Shown here one piece after another: positions 18,646 to 26,770 of a stretch of DNA of 64,000 nt. Below the pieces are notes generated by a model that was not told the origin of the DNA, did not search any database, and saw nothing but the letters and a program-made list of their open reading frames with translations. This DNA is from DAOTVX01 sp034436015. Its GTDB lineage: Bacteria > Chloroflexota > Anaerolineae > Anaerolineales > Villigracilaceae. How positions within the stretch are numbered: position 1 is the stretch's first letter; the number at the start of each line of letters is the position of its first letter. The translations under genes were made by a program, and so were the position numbers. The stretch is from positions 62,001 through 126,000 of the forward strand of contig DAOTWG010000019.1 in the NCBI GenBank assembly GCA_034436015.1. The letters run 5' to 3'.

Positions 18646-19071
18646 TCACTGGCTGCGCCGGGCGCCGAACGTCCGTTTGGCCAGCAAGCCGGCCGCCAAT
18701 CCTGCCAAGAAGCCTGCCGCCAGCCCGCCAAGCGTCACTGCCCAGGCCGCCAGGCCACAACCGGCCGCCCAGCCTGTTGCTGTGTGCCCAGCCCAGCCGC
18801 CGGCCGTTGTTGCTGCCGCTGCCGTCGCGACTAAGGTTAGCGCCTGTAGGAGTCCGCGTCGCGCGGCGCCTTCCTGCGCTTGCTGCACGAGCGTCATTGC
18901 CGCTGTCAACCCCACGCTCCATAGCGCCGTCCGCGCCGCCCAGCGCGGCAGCCATGCCGGCTGGAGCAACCCGACCAGCATCAGCCCCAGCCCCACAAGC
19001 CCCGTCAACCAGGGCAACGCGCGCACGGCAAAAGAGCACACCCTGCTTGCCTTGCTCGCTCGCTCTCCCAT
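18646..19071 (-). CDS. Small Ala/Gly-rich membrane protein
   Basis: 141 residues starting MGERASKASRV at the ATG at 19071, four bases after the stop of the preceding lipoprotein gene, so it ends a three-gene operon. It has four or so hydrophobic stretches, beginning with ALPWLTGLVGLGLMLVGLL. The last ones are glycine-zipper-like (GGLAAGFLAGLAAGLLAKRTFG). I do not recognise the family. The low-complexity composition makes the coding call less certain than for its neighbours, but the frame is intact and the spacing fits. The inverted repeat begins just downstream. Confidence 0.6.
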   Translation of the reverse strand: MGERASKASRVCSFAVRALPWLTGLVGLGLMLVGLLQPAWLPRWAARTALWSVGLTAAMTLVQQAQEGAARRGLLQALTLVATAAAATTAGGWAGHTATGWAAGCGLAAWAVTLGGLAAGFLAGLAAGLLAKRTFGARRSQ

Positions 19072-19075
19072 GCTT

Positions 19076-19760
19076 TCACTCTCGCCTTTCGTATAAGGGA
19101 TATTTGCCATATCCGCGCCAGGGATAACCGTGATACACAAAACCATCTAATTTTACCTCTGCGAAACTGGATTCGTCATAGTATGCAACCCTACCGATCA
19201 ACATTGTCGGTGTGAACTCATATTCCCAACTCCGTTGTCTTGTCTCGGGCATCAAGACCATGCGATATTGAAAATAGAACGCTTCTCCATCGAGCAAAGG
19301 GGCATCATCGCTTTCTATATTCACCACCGAAACAGCATCAGGAGGACCATAGTGAGTCGTGAGTCACAATAGATTCCAACGGAATGGGGGGAAATAAACG
19401 AAACACAAGCCAATATACGATTCCTGTCTCTTGATAAAATTCAACTTTGACAAGAGGAGAACACCACCATCCTCCAATGTGTGCCTTCTTTGCAAAGGGG
19501 TACTCATCCACATATTGTGCAATCACTGAGAATCCCAAGAACGCTGAGAATGCTTTCCGCTTCAAGGTGGGTCGTTTTTCCAACAGTAATTCCCCAAAAG
19601 CATGGCGGTCCACATGGTTCACCCGACAACAATCCCCCATCACCCATAATCGAAGCTGAGCAGAAGGTGCTGATGGGGATGGCAAGGGAGCCTCCCCTAT
19701 TTTGGATACACCGTTACAACCCGATAAGATTGGCAAGATGAAAAGACAAGCGATGGGCAT
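19076..19760 (-). pseudogene. Secreted lipoprotein gene broken by a 7-bp tandem duplication
   Basis: Begins MPIACLFILPILSGC, a clear lipoprotein signal with lipobox LSGC, from an ATG at 19760 that overlaps the stop of the upstream protease gene (TGATG). The first frame ends at 19338 with IVTHDSLWSS-stop. The sequence GTGAGTC occurs twice in a row at 19352-19358 and 19359-19365. Removing one copy joins the frame to THYGPPDAVSVVNIESDDAP and on to the stop at 19076, giving about 225 residues. The family is not recognised, though a GPPD turn is common in small lineage-specific lipoproteins. Whether the downstream piece is translated separately is unknown. Confidence 0.75.
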
Positions 19761-20803
19761 CACTCTTGACATCCCTTCCTCCTCACTTTGTCATATACTT
19801 TCCTCATCAGAGTGGTCCGATAATCTTCATAACTCACTTGTGCTTCGTACAGTGGAAATAGATCTGAGTTGCCCACCTCGTCAAATTGTCGTTTGTATCC
19901 TGACAGTTGATCTTGCACGACTTGTTTTGCTTGTTCTGGATACAGATATGCCGCCGCCGGACTCGGCAAAATCTTCCAAGCGGTTGAACTTCTCCGAGGA
20001 CGTCTTCGGCGGCACATCTCCGTACACATAACCAGCTTCGTTGCAGCCGGGCAACTCGTGATAAGGATCATTCGCTGCACAAAACTCTTCTAGACGCTGC
20101 TGTTCACGTGAACCTTTCCGTGCCGTATGGCCCGCCCGTCGCGCGCTCCAACTTACGCGACAGCCGCCAACCGTGTTTGGCGTCCCAGGCATGCGCCAAT
20201 TCATGCACCACTCGCCACCCATCAAGGGCAATATTTGCCTTCAGGCACACCTCTCCCCGATCTCCTTGACCGGCGTGGGGCATCGTGTTATCCACGACCA
20301 CGCGCACCGGCCCTAGTTCGCGACGGAACTTCTCCGCCCCACCCATCGCATCTGCAAACTCCTCGGCGGCGCGCACAATCGTCTCCGCCCGCCAGCCGGC
20401 AAAACCGGAATCTATCGTCAAACCTAGGCGTTGTGCGCTCCATTGCATGAGTTGTTCTCTCCCTGTGCGATATTCCCAAGTCCGTTTGTGAGCCTTCAGT
20501 TTTTCTAATCCGTCCACGCCGTCATCCTCCCTCGGCAACGACCGCTGCTGTCCTCTACCACCTGTCTGGCCTATCTGCGGCCGGTACGCCTTGAGCACCT
20601 GCTGTTGGCGCTCATTCCGGCGCAGGTGGGTCTGCGCTGCGGCGCGCTGTCGGTTCTGCTGCCGCTTGAGTTCTTCCGCCTGCGCTGCAATCCACCCCTG
20701 CGCCCCAGGCCCGCCGTGCAGGAACGCCTGCTGCGCCTCCGGCGGCAACCAGTAGGCCGAACGCAACAGCCATCCCAATCGCCGCCCAACGTTTCCACGC
20801 CAT
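19760..20803 (-). pseudogene. Secreted zinc-metalloprotease-like gene with three frame breaks
   Basis: The start is the ATG at 20803 behind GGAGGAGAAC. It encodes a signal-peptide-like MAWKRWAAIGMAVAFGLL in one frame. Coding then continues in a second frame (PPEAQQAFLHGGPGAQGW to HELAHAWDAKHGW and RATGGPYGTERF), a third frame (REQQRLEEFCAANDPYHELPG to NRLEDFAES), and finally AAAYLYPEQAKQVVQ to KVRRKGCQE-stop at 19760. Each step skips one base: within about 20,735-20,790, near 20,112, and near 19,951-19,961. HELAH is an HExxH zinc motif and the Glu of LEDFAES could be the third ligand, so a secreted gluzincin-like protease is likely ancestral. It heads the minus-strand operon and is probably inactive now. 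Confidence 0.7.
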
Positions 20804-20894
20804 TGTTCTCCTCCTGTAGAAAAACATCTAGACAAGATTAGACGAGGAGAGAGTTGTCAAGGGCGTTAGGGATCGGGTATGGCTTTTTTATCAT

Positions 20895-21018
20895 GGTATT
20901 TTCCCGGCTGTTCAGGCGCGCAAGAGCATAGAATTGTACTGCTGACTTATGGTCGGCTTTGCCAGGCGTGGCCTAGCAGCGCAAAAAGCAGGCTCACCTT
21001 CCATCCTTCTTTGAAAAG
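20895..21018 (-). repeat. Dispersed repeat, copy B (right arm of the inverted pair)
   Basis: Reverse-complement partner of the element at 18,503-18,626. The hairpin is kept as GCTGAC-TTATG-GTCGGC, with one G-U pair replacing a G-C. It ends about 24 bases before the thrS promoter. A plus-strand translation of this copy and a minus-strand translation of copy A share YGRLCQAW and KSRL, which suggests that the unit was once part of a coding or 3-prime region copied to several places. Confidence 0.75.
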
Positions 21019-21041
21019 TCCTACACGACAACCAAGAGCTA

Positions 21042-21069
21042 TTGACAAACCCGTTCCCCGGCATATAAT
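21042..21069 (+). promoter_or_regulatory. Sigma70-type promoter of thrS
   Basis: Perfect TTGACA and perfect TATAAT with a 16-base spacer, directly before the T-box leader. Confidence 0.85.
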
Positions 21070-21075
21070 ACCTTA

Positions 21076-21332
21076 CAGACGCGATGACCGGGACGAGTAA
21101 GCGGACCGGCGCGTCCACAGGGAGGGTCGGCCGCGACTGAGAGCCAACCTGGACAACCTCCGCTGAAAACCCCCCGTGAGCGTGACCCCGAACAGCCTGC
21201 GCGCACAGTAAGGGAAACGGTTGGCCCCGTTATCGGCCGAATGAGATGTCCTGCTCGGTTTACGAGGCGGGACAAAGCGGGTGGAACCGCGTGAGCATTT
21301 GGCTCTCGCCCCGACACGGGCGAGAGATTTTT
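21076..21332 (+). promoter_or_regulatory. T-box riboswitch leader of thrS
   Basis: Leader RNA that senses uncharged tRNA-Thr. The conserved T-box GGGTGGAACCGCG is at about 21279-21291. It is followed by an intrinsic terminator (CTCTCGCCC / GGGCGAGAG, 21303-21326) with a T run. A stem I region with GACGAGTAAGC near its base precedes it. The likely specifier codon is ACC (Thr) at 21156-21158; another ACC is at 21147-21149. Uncharged tRNA should stabilise the antiterminator and allow thrS transcription. Confidence 0.88.
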
Positions 21333-21373
21333 TATCTTGTGGAGAGTCGACGGCCGCAGAAAGGAGAAAGACG

Positions 21374-23182
21374 ATGGCAACACAAGAAGAACGCTATGAA
21401 GACTCACTACTGCACCGTATCCGTCATTCCGCCGCGCATATCATGGCGCAGGCTGTGTTGGAGTTTTTCCCAGGGGCCAAATACACCATAGGCCCTCCCA
21501 TTGAGAATGGCTTTTATTACGATTTCGATCTGCCGCAACCGTTGACCGAAACCGACTTGGAGAAAATCGAAAAGCGTATGCGTCAGATCATTGCCGGCGG
21601 TCATCCCTTCCTTCGCAAGGTCATCACGGCAGAGGAAGCGCGCCAGATATTCAAAGATCAACCGTATAAGTTGGAATTAATCGAGGGTCTAGAGAAAGGC
21701 GCTTTCGACGAGGATGGCAATCCTTTGACCGAGAAGCCGGAAATTTCCATCTATCAACACGACACGTTCATTGACCTGTGTCGCGGCCCTCACGTAGAGA
21801 ACACGCGCCAGATCAATCCGGCGGCGGTCAAGTTGATATCTATTGCCGGGGCCTATTGGCGCGGCGATGAAAAGAACAAGATGCTGACCCGCATCTATGG
21901 CACAGCCTGGCGCACGCCCGAAGAACTCCAGCAATACCTGAAGATGCTCGAAGAGGCGAAAGCTCGCGATCACCGTAAGCTGGGTAAGGAACTGGAAATC
22001 TTCATCTTCGAGGACGAGGTCGGCCCCGGCTTACCACTCTGGCTGCCGCGCGGCGGGGTCATTATCGAGGAACTGGAGAAACTAGCCAAGGAAATGGAAG
22101 AAAAAGCCGGTTATCTGCGTGTCCGCACCCCGCATTTGACGAAAGAAGACTTATTCCTGCGCTCCGGCCATCTGCCCTACTATGCCGAGTCAATGTATCC
22201 GCCGATGGAAATCGAAGGCATGCGTTACTACGTCAAGCCGATGAACTGTCCGATGCACCATAAAATCTTCGCCTCCAAACCACGTTCCTATCGTGACCTG
22301 CCCATCCGCCTGGCCGAATATGGCACCTGCTACCGCTATGAGAAATCGGGCGAGCTCTTCGGTCTGATGCGCGTTCGCTCGATGCAGATGAACGACGCGC
22401 ACATTTACTGCACCGAAGATCAGTTCGAGCAAGAATTCATGGCAGTCATTGACCTGTACAAGAAATACTTCGACCTGTTCGGCATTCAGAAATACGTCAT
22501 GCGCCTCAGTCTGCATAGTAAGGCCGGGTTAGGTAAGAAGTATGTCGATAACGAACGCCTGTGGCTCAAGACAGAGGACATGGTGCGGCGCGCCCTGATC
22601 AACGGCAACGTCCCCTTCAAAGAAGCCCAGGACGAGGCCGCCTTCTACGGCCCCAAAGTGGACGTACAAATCTGGTCGGCCATTGGTCGCGAATTTACCC
22701 TGGCGACCAATCAGGTGGATTTCGCCATCCCTGCGCGCTTCGACCTCAAGTACATGAGCAAGGACGGGGTCGAGGAGACGCCGCTCTGCATCCACCGCGC
22801 CCCCCTCTCCACCCACGAACGCTTCATCGGCTTCCTGCTCGAACACTACGCCGGCAACTTCCCGGTCTGGCTCAGCCCGGAACACGCCCGCGTCATTCCT
22901 ATTACCGACAATCAGAATGAATATGCTGAGAACGTCGCGCGCCAACTGCGCGCCGAAGGGTTTCGTGTCAACGCCGACCTGAGCGCGCAGCGCATGAACG
23001 CCAAGATTCGCGAAGCGCAACTGATGAAAGTTCCCTATATGCTCATCGTTGGGGAAACAGAAGCGAAAAACGGCACGGTCTCGCTGCGCGTGCGGGATGG
23101 AACGCGGCAGGATAACATTCCTCTGGCCGAATTCCTGGCGCGCATTACAGAGCATATTCGAACTCGTTCCGCCAGTCTGTAA
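21374..23182 (+). CDS. thrS: Threonyl-tRNA synthetase lacking the TGS domain
   Basis: Class II synthetase of 602 residues that charges tRNA-Thr. The start at 21374 follows AGGAG. The protein opens directly with the editing domain (HSAAHIMAQAVLEFF, later DLCRGPHV), so the N-terminal TGS domain of the usual ~640-residue enzyme is missing. The catalytic core shows motif 2-like RYEKSGELFGLMRVR, zinc-ligand regions (MNCPMHH, NDAHIYC) and motif 3 (LCIHRAPLSTHERFIGFLLEH). The C-terminal anticodon-binding domain ends the protein (PITDNQNEYAENVARQL, VGETEAKNGTVSLRVRDG). It is controlled by the T-box upstream. Confidence 0.96.
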   Translation: MATQEERYEDSLLHRIRHSAAHIMAQAVLEFFPGAKYTIGPPIENGFYYDFDLPQPLTETDLEKIEKRMRQIIAGGHPFLRKVITAEEARQIFKDQPYKLELIEGLEKGAFDEDGNPLTEKPEISIYQHDTFIDLCRGPHVENTRQINPAAVKLISIAGAYWRGDEKNKMLTRIYGTAWRTPEELQQYLKMLEEAKARDHRKLGKELEIFIFEDEVGPGLPLWLPRGGVIIEELEKLAKEMEEKAGYLRVRTPHLTKEDLFLRSGHLPYYAESMYPPMEIEGMRYYVKPMNCPMHHKIFASKPRSYRDLPIRLAEYGTCYRYEKSGELFGLMRVRSMQMNDAHIYCTEDQFEQEFMAVIDLYKKYFDLFGIQKYVMRLSLHSKAGLGKKYVDNERLWLKTEDMVRRALINGNVPFKEAQDEAAFYGPKVDVQIWSAIGREFTLATNQVDFAIPARFDLKYMSKDGVEETPLCIHRAPLSTHERFIGFLLEHYAGNFPVWLSPEHARVIPITDNQNEYAENVARQLRAEGFRVNADLSAQRMNAKIREAQLMKVPYMLIVGETEAKNGTVSLRVRDGTRQDNIPLAEFLARITEHIRTRSASL

Positions 23183-23220
23183 CAGTGCGCTTTACCCTGG
23201 TCTGCGGCAAGGTGAGGGCA

Positions 23221-23727
23221 TCAAGGAACCGCCGCGCCGGGCGCCTCTGACTTGCGTTGCAGGTACTCCAACAACAGGATCAAGGCGGCATCGGAAAAGG
23301 CCGCCTTGTTCTGTTCACGGTCGCCATCGAAATGAAACCGACGCGCCCATTCGCCATCTGGCGTCGCAAGTCCAATCCAGACGGTGCCCACCGGCTTATC
23401 TTCCTTTCCCCCTTCCGGGCCGGCGATTCCGCTCACGCTGAGAGCAATGTCAGCGCCAAGCGCCCGACGCGCGCCGCGCGCCATTTCCAACACGCTTTGT
23501 TCGCTGACCGCGCCGTGCTCTTCCAGCGTTTGTGGCGAGACATTCAACTGTTTGATTTTGATGGTATTCGAATAGGCTACGATCCCGCCCAAGAAGTACT
23601 CGGATGAGCCTGCCATATTCGTGAGACGGTGAGCAATCAAACCACCCGTACAGGATTCGGCCACCCCCAAAGTCTGCCCTCGTCCCCGCAAAAGGGTTCC
23701 GATTCTTTGCTCGAGCGCAAGGGTCAT
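23221..23727 (-). CDS. pncC: Nicotinamide-nucleotide amidase, CinA C-terminal domain family
   Basis: Stand-alone CinA-C protein of 168 residues that deamidates nicotinamide mononucleotide to nicotinate mononucleotide in NAD salvage. Family signatures are AESCTGGLIAHRLTNMAGSS, VAYSNTIKIKQLNV, GAVSEQSVLEMARGAR and SVSGIAGPEGGKEDKPVGTVWIG. The ATG at 23727 with GGTGG upstream is chosen; the frame is open 46 codons further but there it merely crosses the palindrome and the next gene. It converges on thrS with a 38-base gap and lacks the N-terminal competence domain found in longer CinA proteins. Confidence 0.92.
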   Translation of the reverse strand: MTLALEQRIGTLLRGRGQTLGVAESCTGGLIAHRLTNMAGSSEYFLGGIVAYSNTIKIKQLNVSPQTLEEHGAVSEQSVLEMARGARRALGADIALSVSGIAGPEGGKEDKPVGTVWIGLATPDGEWARRFHFDGDREQNKAAFSDAALILLLEYLQRKSEAPGAAVP

Positions 23728-23742
23728 AACCACCAACAAAGA

Positions 23743-23774
23743 CGTTGCTTCCCGCAGGCCTGCGGGAAGCAACG
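23743..23774 (-). terminator. Perfect 32-bp palindrome, probable terminator of the DUF4190-like gene
   Basis: Two 16-base arms pair without a mismatch around the centre CAGGCCTG. It sits 14 bases beyond the stop of the small membrane-protein gene. On the minus strand it is followed by TCTTTG, a weak U-tract. With no unpaired loop bases it would form a very stable hairpin. Confidence 0.6.
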
Positions 23775-23788
23775 GGAAAACATGAACG

Positions 23789-24102
23789 TTATTGATAGAA
23801 CTGGAACAACTCCGGTCTTGTAATGCCGAGGTAAGCGCCGGCGGCGGCATTGACGATTGTAGCAAGCAAGCCCAGACCGGAAAGAACGATGCCGACGATC
23901 GCGAGCGTGCGTTGCGATGACTTCAGGCCAAGCACGCTCAAGACGATGCCGACAATCGCCAGCGGCCCACCACAGACAGGAAGAAGCCAGGAACACAGGT
24001 TAATAATGCCCAAGACAAGGCCTGCAATAGAGCAAGGCCTTTCTCATCGCCTGTGGGAGCAGATGGTTGAGGGGGCTGGGGGGATAGAGGTTCTTCGTAC
24101 AT
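23789..24102 (-). pseudogene. DUF4190-like small membrane protein with a 2-base frameshift
   Basis: An ATG at 24102 behind AAGGAGAG starts MYEEPLSPQPPQPSAPTGDEKGLA, a Pro-rich leader typical of DUF4190-like proteins. The natural continuation IAGLVLGIINLCSWLLPVCG and the second helix pair (LAIVGIVLSGLGLLATIVNAA) lie in another frame. They match up if an extra CT (plus-strand AG at 24030-24031) is removed. The shift creates early termination, so the gene as given makes no membrane domain unless a downstream TTG is used. The intact form would be about 103 residues with two hydrophobic hairpins. Function unknown. Confidence 0.7.
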
Positions 24103-24351
24103 AAATTCTCTCCTTGGGTATAAACTTTTTTTAGTGTACCATAAATGAAAAGGATTTTCAACCGAAGGTCGCGGTAATTGCCTGCACCTCAGACACGCAA
24201 GGCTGGTGTTAACCTGCTTAATTCGTGAAAATCCTATAGACCGTCGCCCCGAGTCGGATTACTCCGATTTTTATGGGCCTCGCGAGGACTTGCATCGGCT
24301 CGCCATCGGGCTGCGCCGAGCTGCAAACAGACTCCCACAATTACGCTCGAG

Positions 24352-24380
24352 TTGACGCCCATCTCTCTCTCGTTTATAAT
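24352..24380 (+). promoter_or_regulatory. Promoter of tRNA-Leu (and probably tig)
   Basis: TTGACG and TATAAT with a 17-base spacer, 22 bases before the tRNA. No terminator is visible between the tRNA and tig, so this promoter may also drive tig-clpP. Confidence 0.8.
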
Positions 24381-24402
24381 TTTGCCGCGCAAGTTCCTGC
24401 TT

Positions 24403-24484
24403 GGGGAAGTGCTGGAATGGGCAGACAGGCATGACTTAGGATCATGTGCCAAAAGGCGTGCGGGTTCAAATCCCGCCTTCCCCA
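24403..24484 (+). tRNA. tRNA-Leu (anticodon TAG)
   Basis: Acceptor arms GGGGAAG / CTTCCCC, anticodon stem CATGA/TCATG with loop CTTAGGA, a long class II variable arm, and TTCAAAT in the T loop. CCA is not encoded. Only 24 bases separate it from the trigger-factor start. Confidence 0.95.
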
Positions 24485-24508
24485 CTGGAAAATTTCATTG
24501 TCCGAGGC

Positions 24509-25963
24509 ATGCTATTGAAAATCGAAACTCAACCCCGCGACGATTGTCAACTGACCGTTCACGTGGAGCTCGAACCAGAACGGTTTGAAACGGCCTTGAA
24601 ACGCGCGGCGCGCGCGCTTTCCGAACGCGTTAAAATTCCCGGGTTTCGCCCGGGCAAGGCACCCTATGCCATGGTCGTGCAACATCTTGGAGAAGATGTT
24701 ATCCGTGAAGAGGCTCTGGATTCCCTGGTGGATGAAGTTTACCCTGCTGTAATCCAAGAACTCGATTTGCATCCTTCCTGCCCCGGCGCCCTGGCCAATG
24801 TCGAAGAGGGTGAACCCTTGCGCTTGACGTTTGTCGTTCCCCTCCAACCGCAGGTCTCGCTGGGCGATTATCGCTCTGTTCGCGTTCCCTATGCTTGGAA
24901 GCCCCCCTCTGAGGAAACGATAAGCAAGTATCTGAAAGACATCCAGATTCGCAATGGCAGGCCGCGCATCGTTCCCGAAGATCGCCCTGTACAAGCGGAC
25001 GATCTGGTTGCCCTCACAATCGCTTTCCGTCAAGCCGGCGCCTCGCCGGAAGAACCGCCTTTGTTAGAGGGAACTCCGATTGTTTTGATACGGGAAGACG
25101 ATCAGAATCCGGACGAGAAGCCTTTTCCCGGCTTTTCCATGCAGCTCATTGGCCTGCGCAAGGGCGAGCATAAAACCATTCTCTATCATTACCCCGATCA
25201 TGTTCAAGACGATACAGTACGCGGTCGGGACATCGTTCATGAAGTGGAAATACAAGCAATTGTCGTCCTTGACCTTCCCGAGCTGAACGATGAGTTTGCC
25301 CAGGACGTCGGCCCGTTCGAAACCATGGAAGCGTTGCGCAAAGCCGTGACCGAGTTCCTCGAGCACCGTTCCAAAGCCGACTACGAATTGGAGTATAGCT
25401 TGCAAGTTGTGGACGAAATCCGCAAGGGTGCAACGATGCTATATCCGCCACAAATGCTGGAGGAGCAAATTGAAGACCTGTTAGAGGCTTTCAGGGCCAA
25501 TCTGAAGGAGAAGGGGCAAGACTTAGATACCTACCTCAAATCCCGGGAGATGACGCTGGAGGAATTTGTAGGAAAGGAAATTCGGCCACATGCTCAGGTT
25601 GCCCTTGAACGCAAACTTATTATGGAAAAAGTAGGCGAGGCAGAGCACGTGGAAGTCGCTAAGGAAGATGTCGAATCCATTCTCAACGGCGTATTGCACG
25701 AATGGTTGGAAGCAAAACAGCAATCGTCTGGCAGGAAACATCGCAAACCCAACGCCAAAGAAACCGATGCCATGATCACCTTCTCCATTCGCCAGGCCTG
25801 GCGGCAAGCCGTGCGTGATCGTCTGGTCGCCATTGGACGCGGCGAACGACCGGAATCGACAGAAAAAAGCGAGACAGCGAACGGCTCTGCTAAAGAAAGC
25901 GCGTCGGGCGCAGAAGAAGCTGTAGCCCCATCGGTTACCGCCCTGCCATCGGACGCATCATGA
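24509..25963 (+). CDS. tig: Trigger factor
   Basis: Ribosome-associated chaperone of 484 residues. The N-terminal domain carries the ribosome-docking signature GFRPGKAP (near residues 50-57). A PPIase-like middle domain follows (about 160-255), then the long helical C-terminal arms (ELNDEFAQDVGPFETMEALRKAV, YPPQMLEEQIEDLLEAF, LEEFVGKEIRPHAQVALERKLIMEKVG). A charged tail ends the protein. The ATG at 24509 is used because the frame upstream runs through the tRNA. clpP lies downstream, the classic tig-clp pairing, with its real start about 120 bases on. No clpX is seen. Confidence 0.95.
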   Translation: MLLKIETQPRDDCQLTVHVELEPERFETALKRAARALSERVKIPGFRPGKAPYAMVVQHLGEDVIREEALDSLVDEVYPAVIQELDLHPSCPGALANVEEGEPLRLTFVVPLQPQVSLGDYRSVRVPYAWKPPSEETISKYLKDIQIRNGRPRIVPEDRPVQADDLVALTIAFRQAGASPEEPPLLEGTPIVLIREDDQNPDEKPFPGFSMQLIGLRKGEHKTILYHYPDHVQDDTVRGRDIVHEVEIQAIVVLDLPELNDEFAQDVGPFETMEALRKAVTEFLEHRSKADYELEYSLQVVDEIRKGATMLYPPQMLEEQIEDLLEAFRANLKEKGQDLDTYLKSREMTLEEFVGKEIRPHAQVALERKLIMEKVGEAEHVEVAKEDVESILNGVLHEWLEAKQQSSGRKHRKPNAKETDAMITFSIRQAWRQAVRDRLVAIGRGERPESTEKSETANGSAKESASGAEEAVAPSVTALPSDAS

Positions 25964-26082
25964 TTCAGACGGCATCATGTCGTCGTGTTCTGTCAGATCC
26001 CACCTCAACCGCGACGGCTCGCAGCGCTATTGCTATCGCCTTCGGTCGCGGAATCCAAGCTAGTTCACTTACGGAGATTCCT

Positions 26083-26694
26083 ATGTCCCTTTCACATATG
26101 CAAAACGTAATCCCCATGGTCATCGAAACATCGGGTCGCGGGGAACGCGCTTACGATATCTATTCCCTCCTGCTTAAAGAGCGCATTATCTTTGTCGGGA
26201 TGCCGATTGATGATCAAATTGCCAACTTGGTTGTAGCGCAATTGTTGTTCTTGAACCGCGAAGATCCGGAGCGAGAAATTCAAATGTACATCAATTCGCC
26301 GGGCGGTGCCATTTACTCGGGCCTGGCGATTTACGACACGATGCAAATGATTTCTAATCCTATCAGCACCGTAGCCGTCGGCGTGACGGCTTCGTTCGGC
26401 ACGGTGTTGCTGGCCGCCGGAACGAAGGGGCGGCGCTACGCGCTCCCGAACGCTACCATTCACATGCACCAGCCGCTAGGCGGCGTGCAGGGGCAAGCCA
26501 CCGATATCGAAATCCAGGCCAAACAAATTCTGCGTCTGAAGGGCCGCTTGAATGAAATCCTCGCCAAACATACCGGCCAGCCGATGGAGGTCATTGAACG
26601 CGATACCGATCGCGATTTCTATCTGGAGCCGGCGGACGCCGTCAAGTACGGCCTGGTAGATCAGGTGCTCGAAGTGCCAGCAGAGAAAAAGTAG
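26083..26694 (+). CDS. clpP: ATP-dependent Clp protease proteolytic subunit
   Basis: 203-residue serine peptidase that forms the ClpP barrel and degrades proteins fed by Clp ATPases. The catalytic residues are Ser104 in VTASFGTVLLAAG, His129 in IHMHQP and Asp178 in DTDRDFY. The handle and substrate-groove motif YINSPGGAIYSGLAIYDTMQ is normal. The start at 26083 follows GGAG and gives the usual length; the open frame upstream to 25960 overlaps tig and lacks protein character. The short N-terminal stretch before VIPMVIETSGRGERAYDIYS is presumably processed. Confidence 0.96.
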   Translation: MSLSHMQNVIPMVIETSGRGERAYDIYSLLLKERIIFVGMPIDDQIANLVVAQLLFLNREDPEREIQMYINSPGGAIYSGLAIYDTMQMISNPISTVAVGVTASFGTVLLAAGTKGRRYALPNATIHMHQPLGGVQGQATDIEIQAKQILRLKGRLNEILAKHTGQPMEVIERDTDRDFYLEPADAVKYGLVDQVLEVPAEKK

Positions 26695-26770
26695 GGGGGA
26701 AGCCACTCGCCGTTCTCGCCAATCCGGGGAACATTGCCCTTGAGGGTTCGCCAGCAAGATCTTCATCATT

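Noticed and set aside
18503..21018. Possibility that the inverted repeats mark an insertion sequence.
   Set aside because: No transposase frame lies between them, the arms are only about 85% identical, and no target-site duplication stands out. Kept only as a repeat-bounded cassette.
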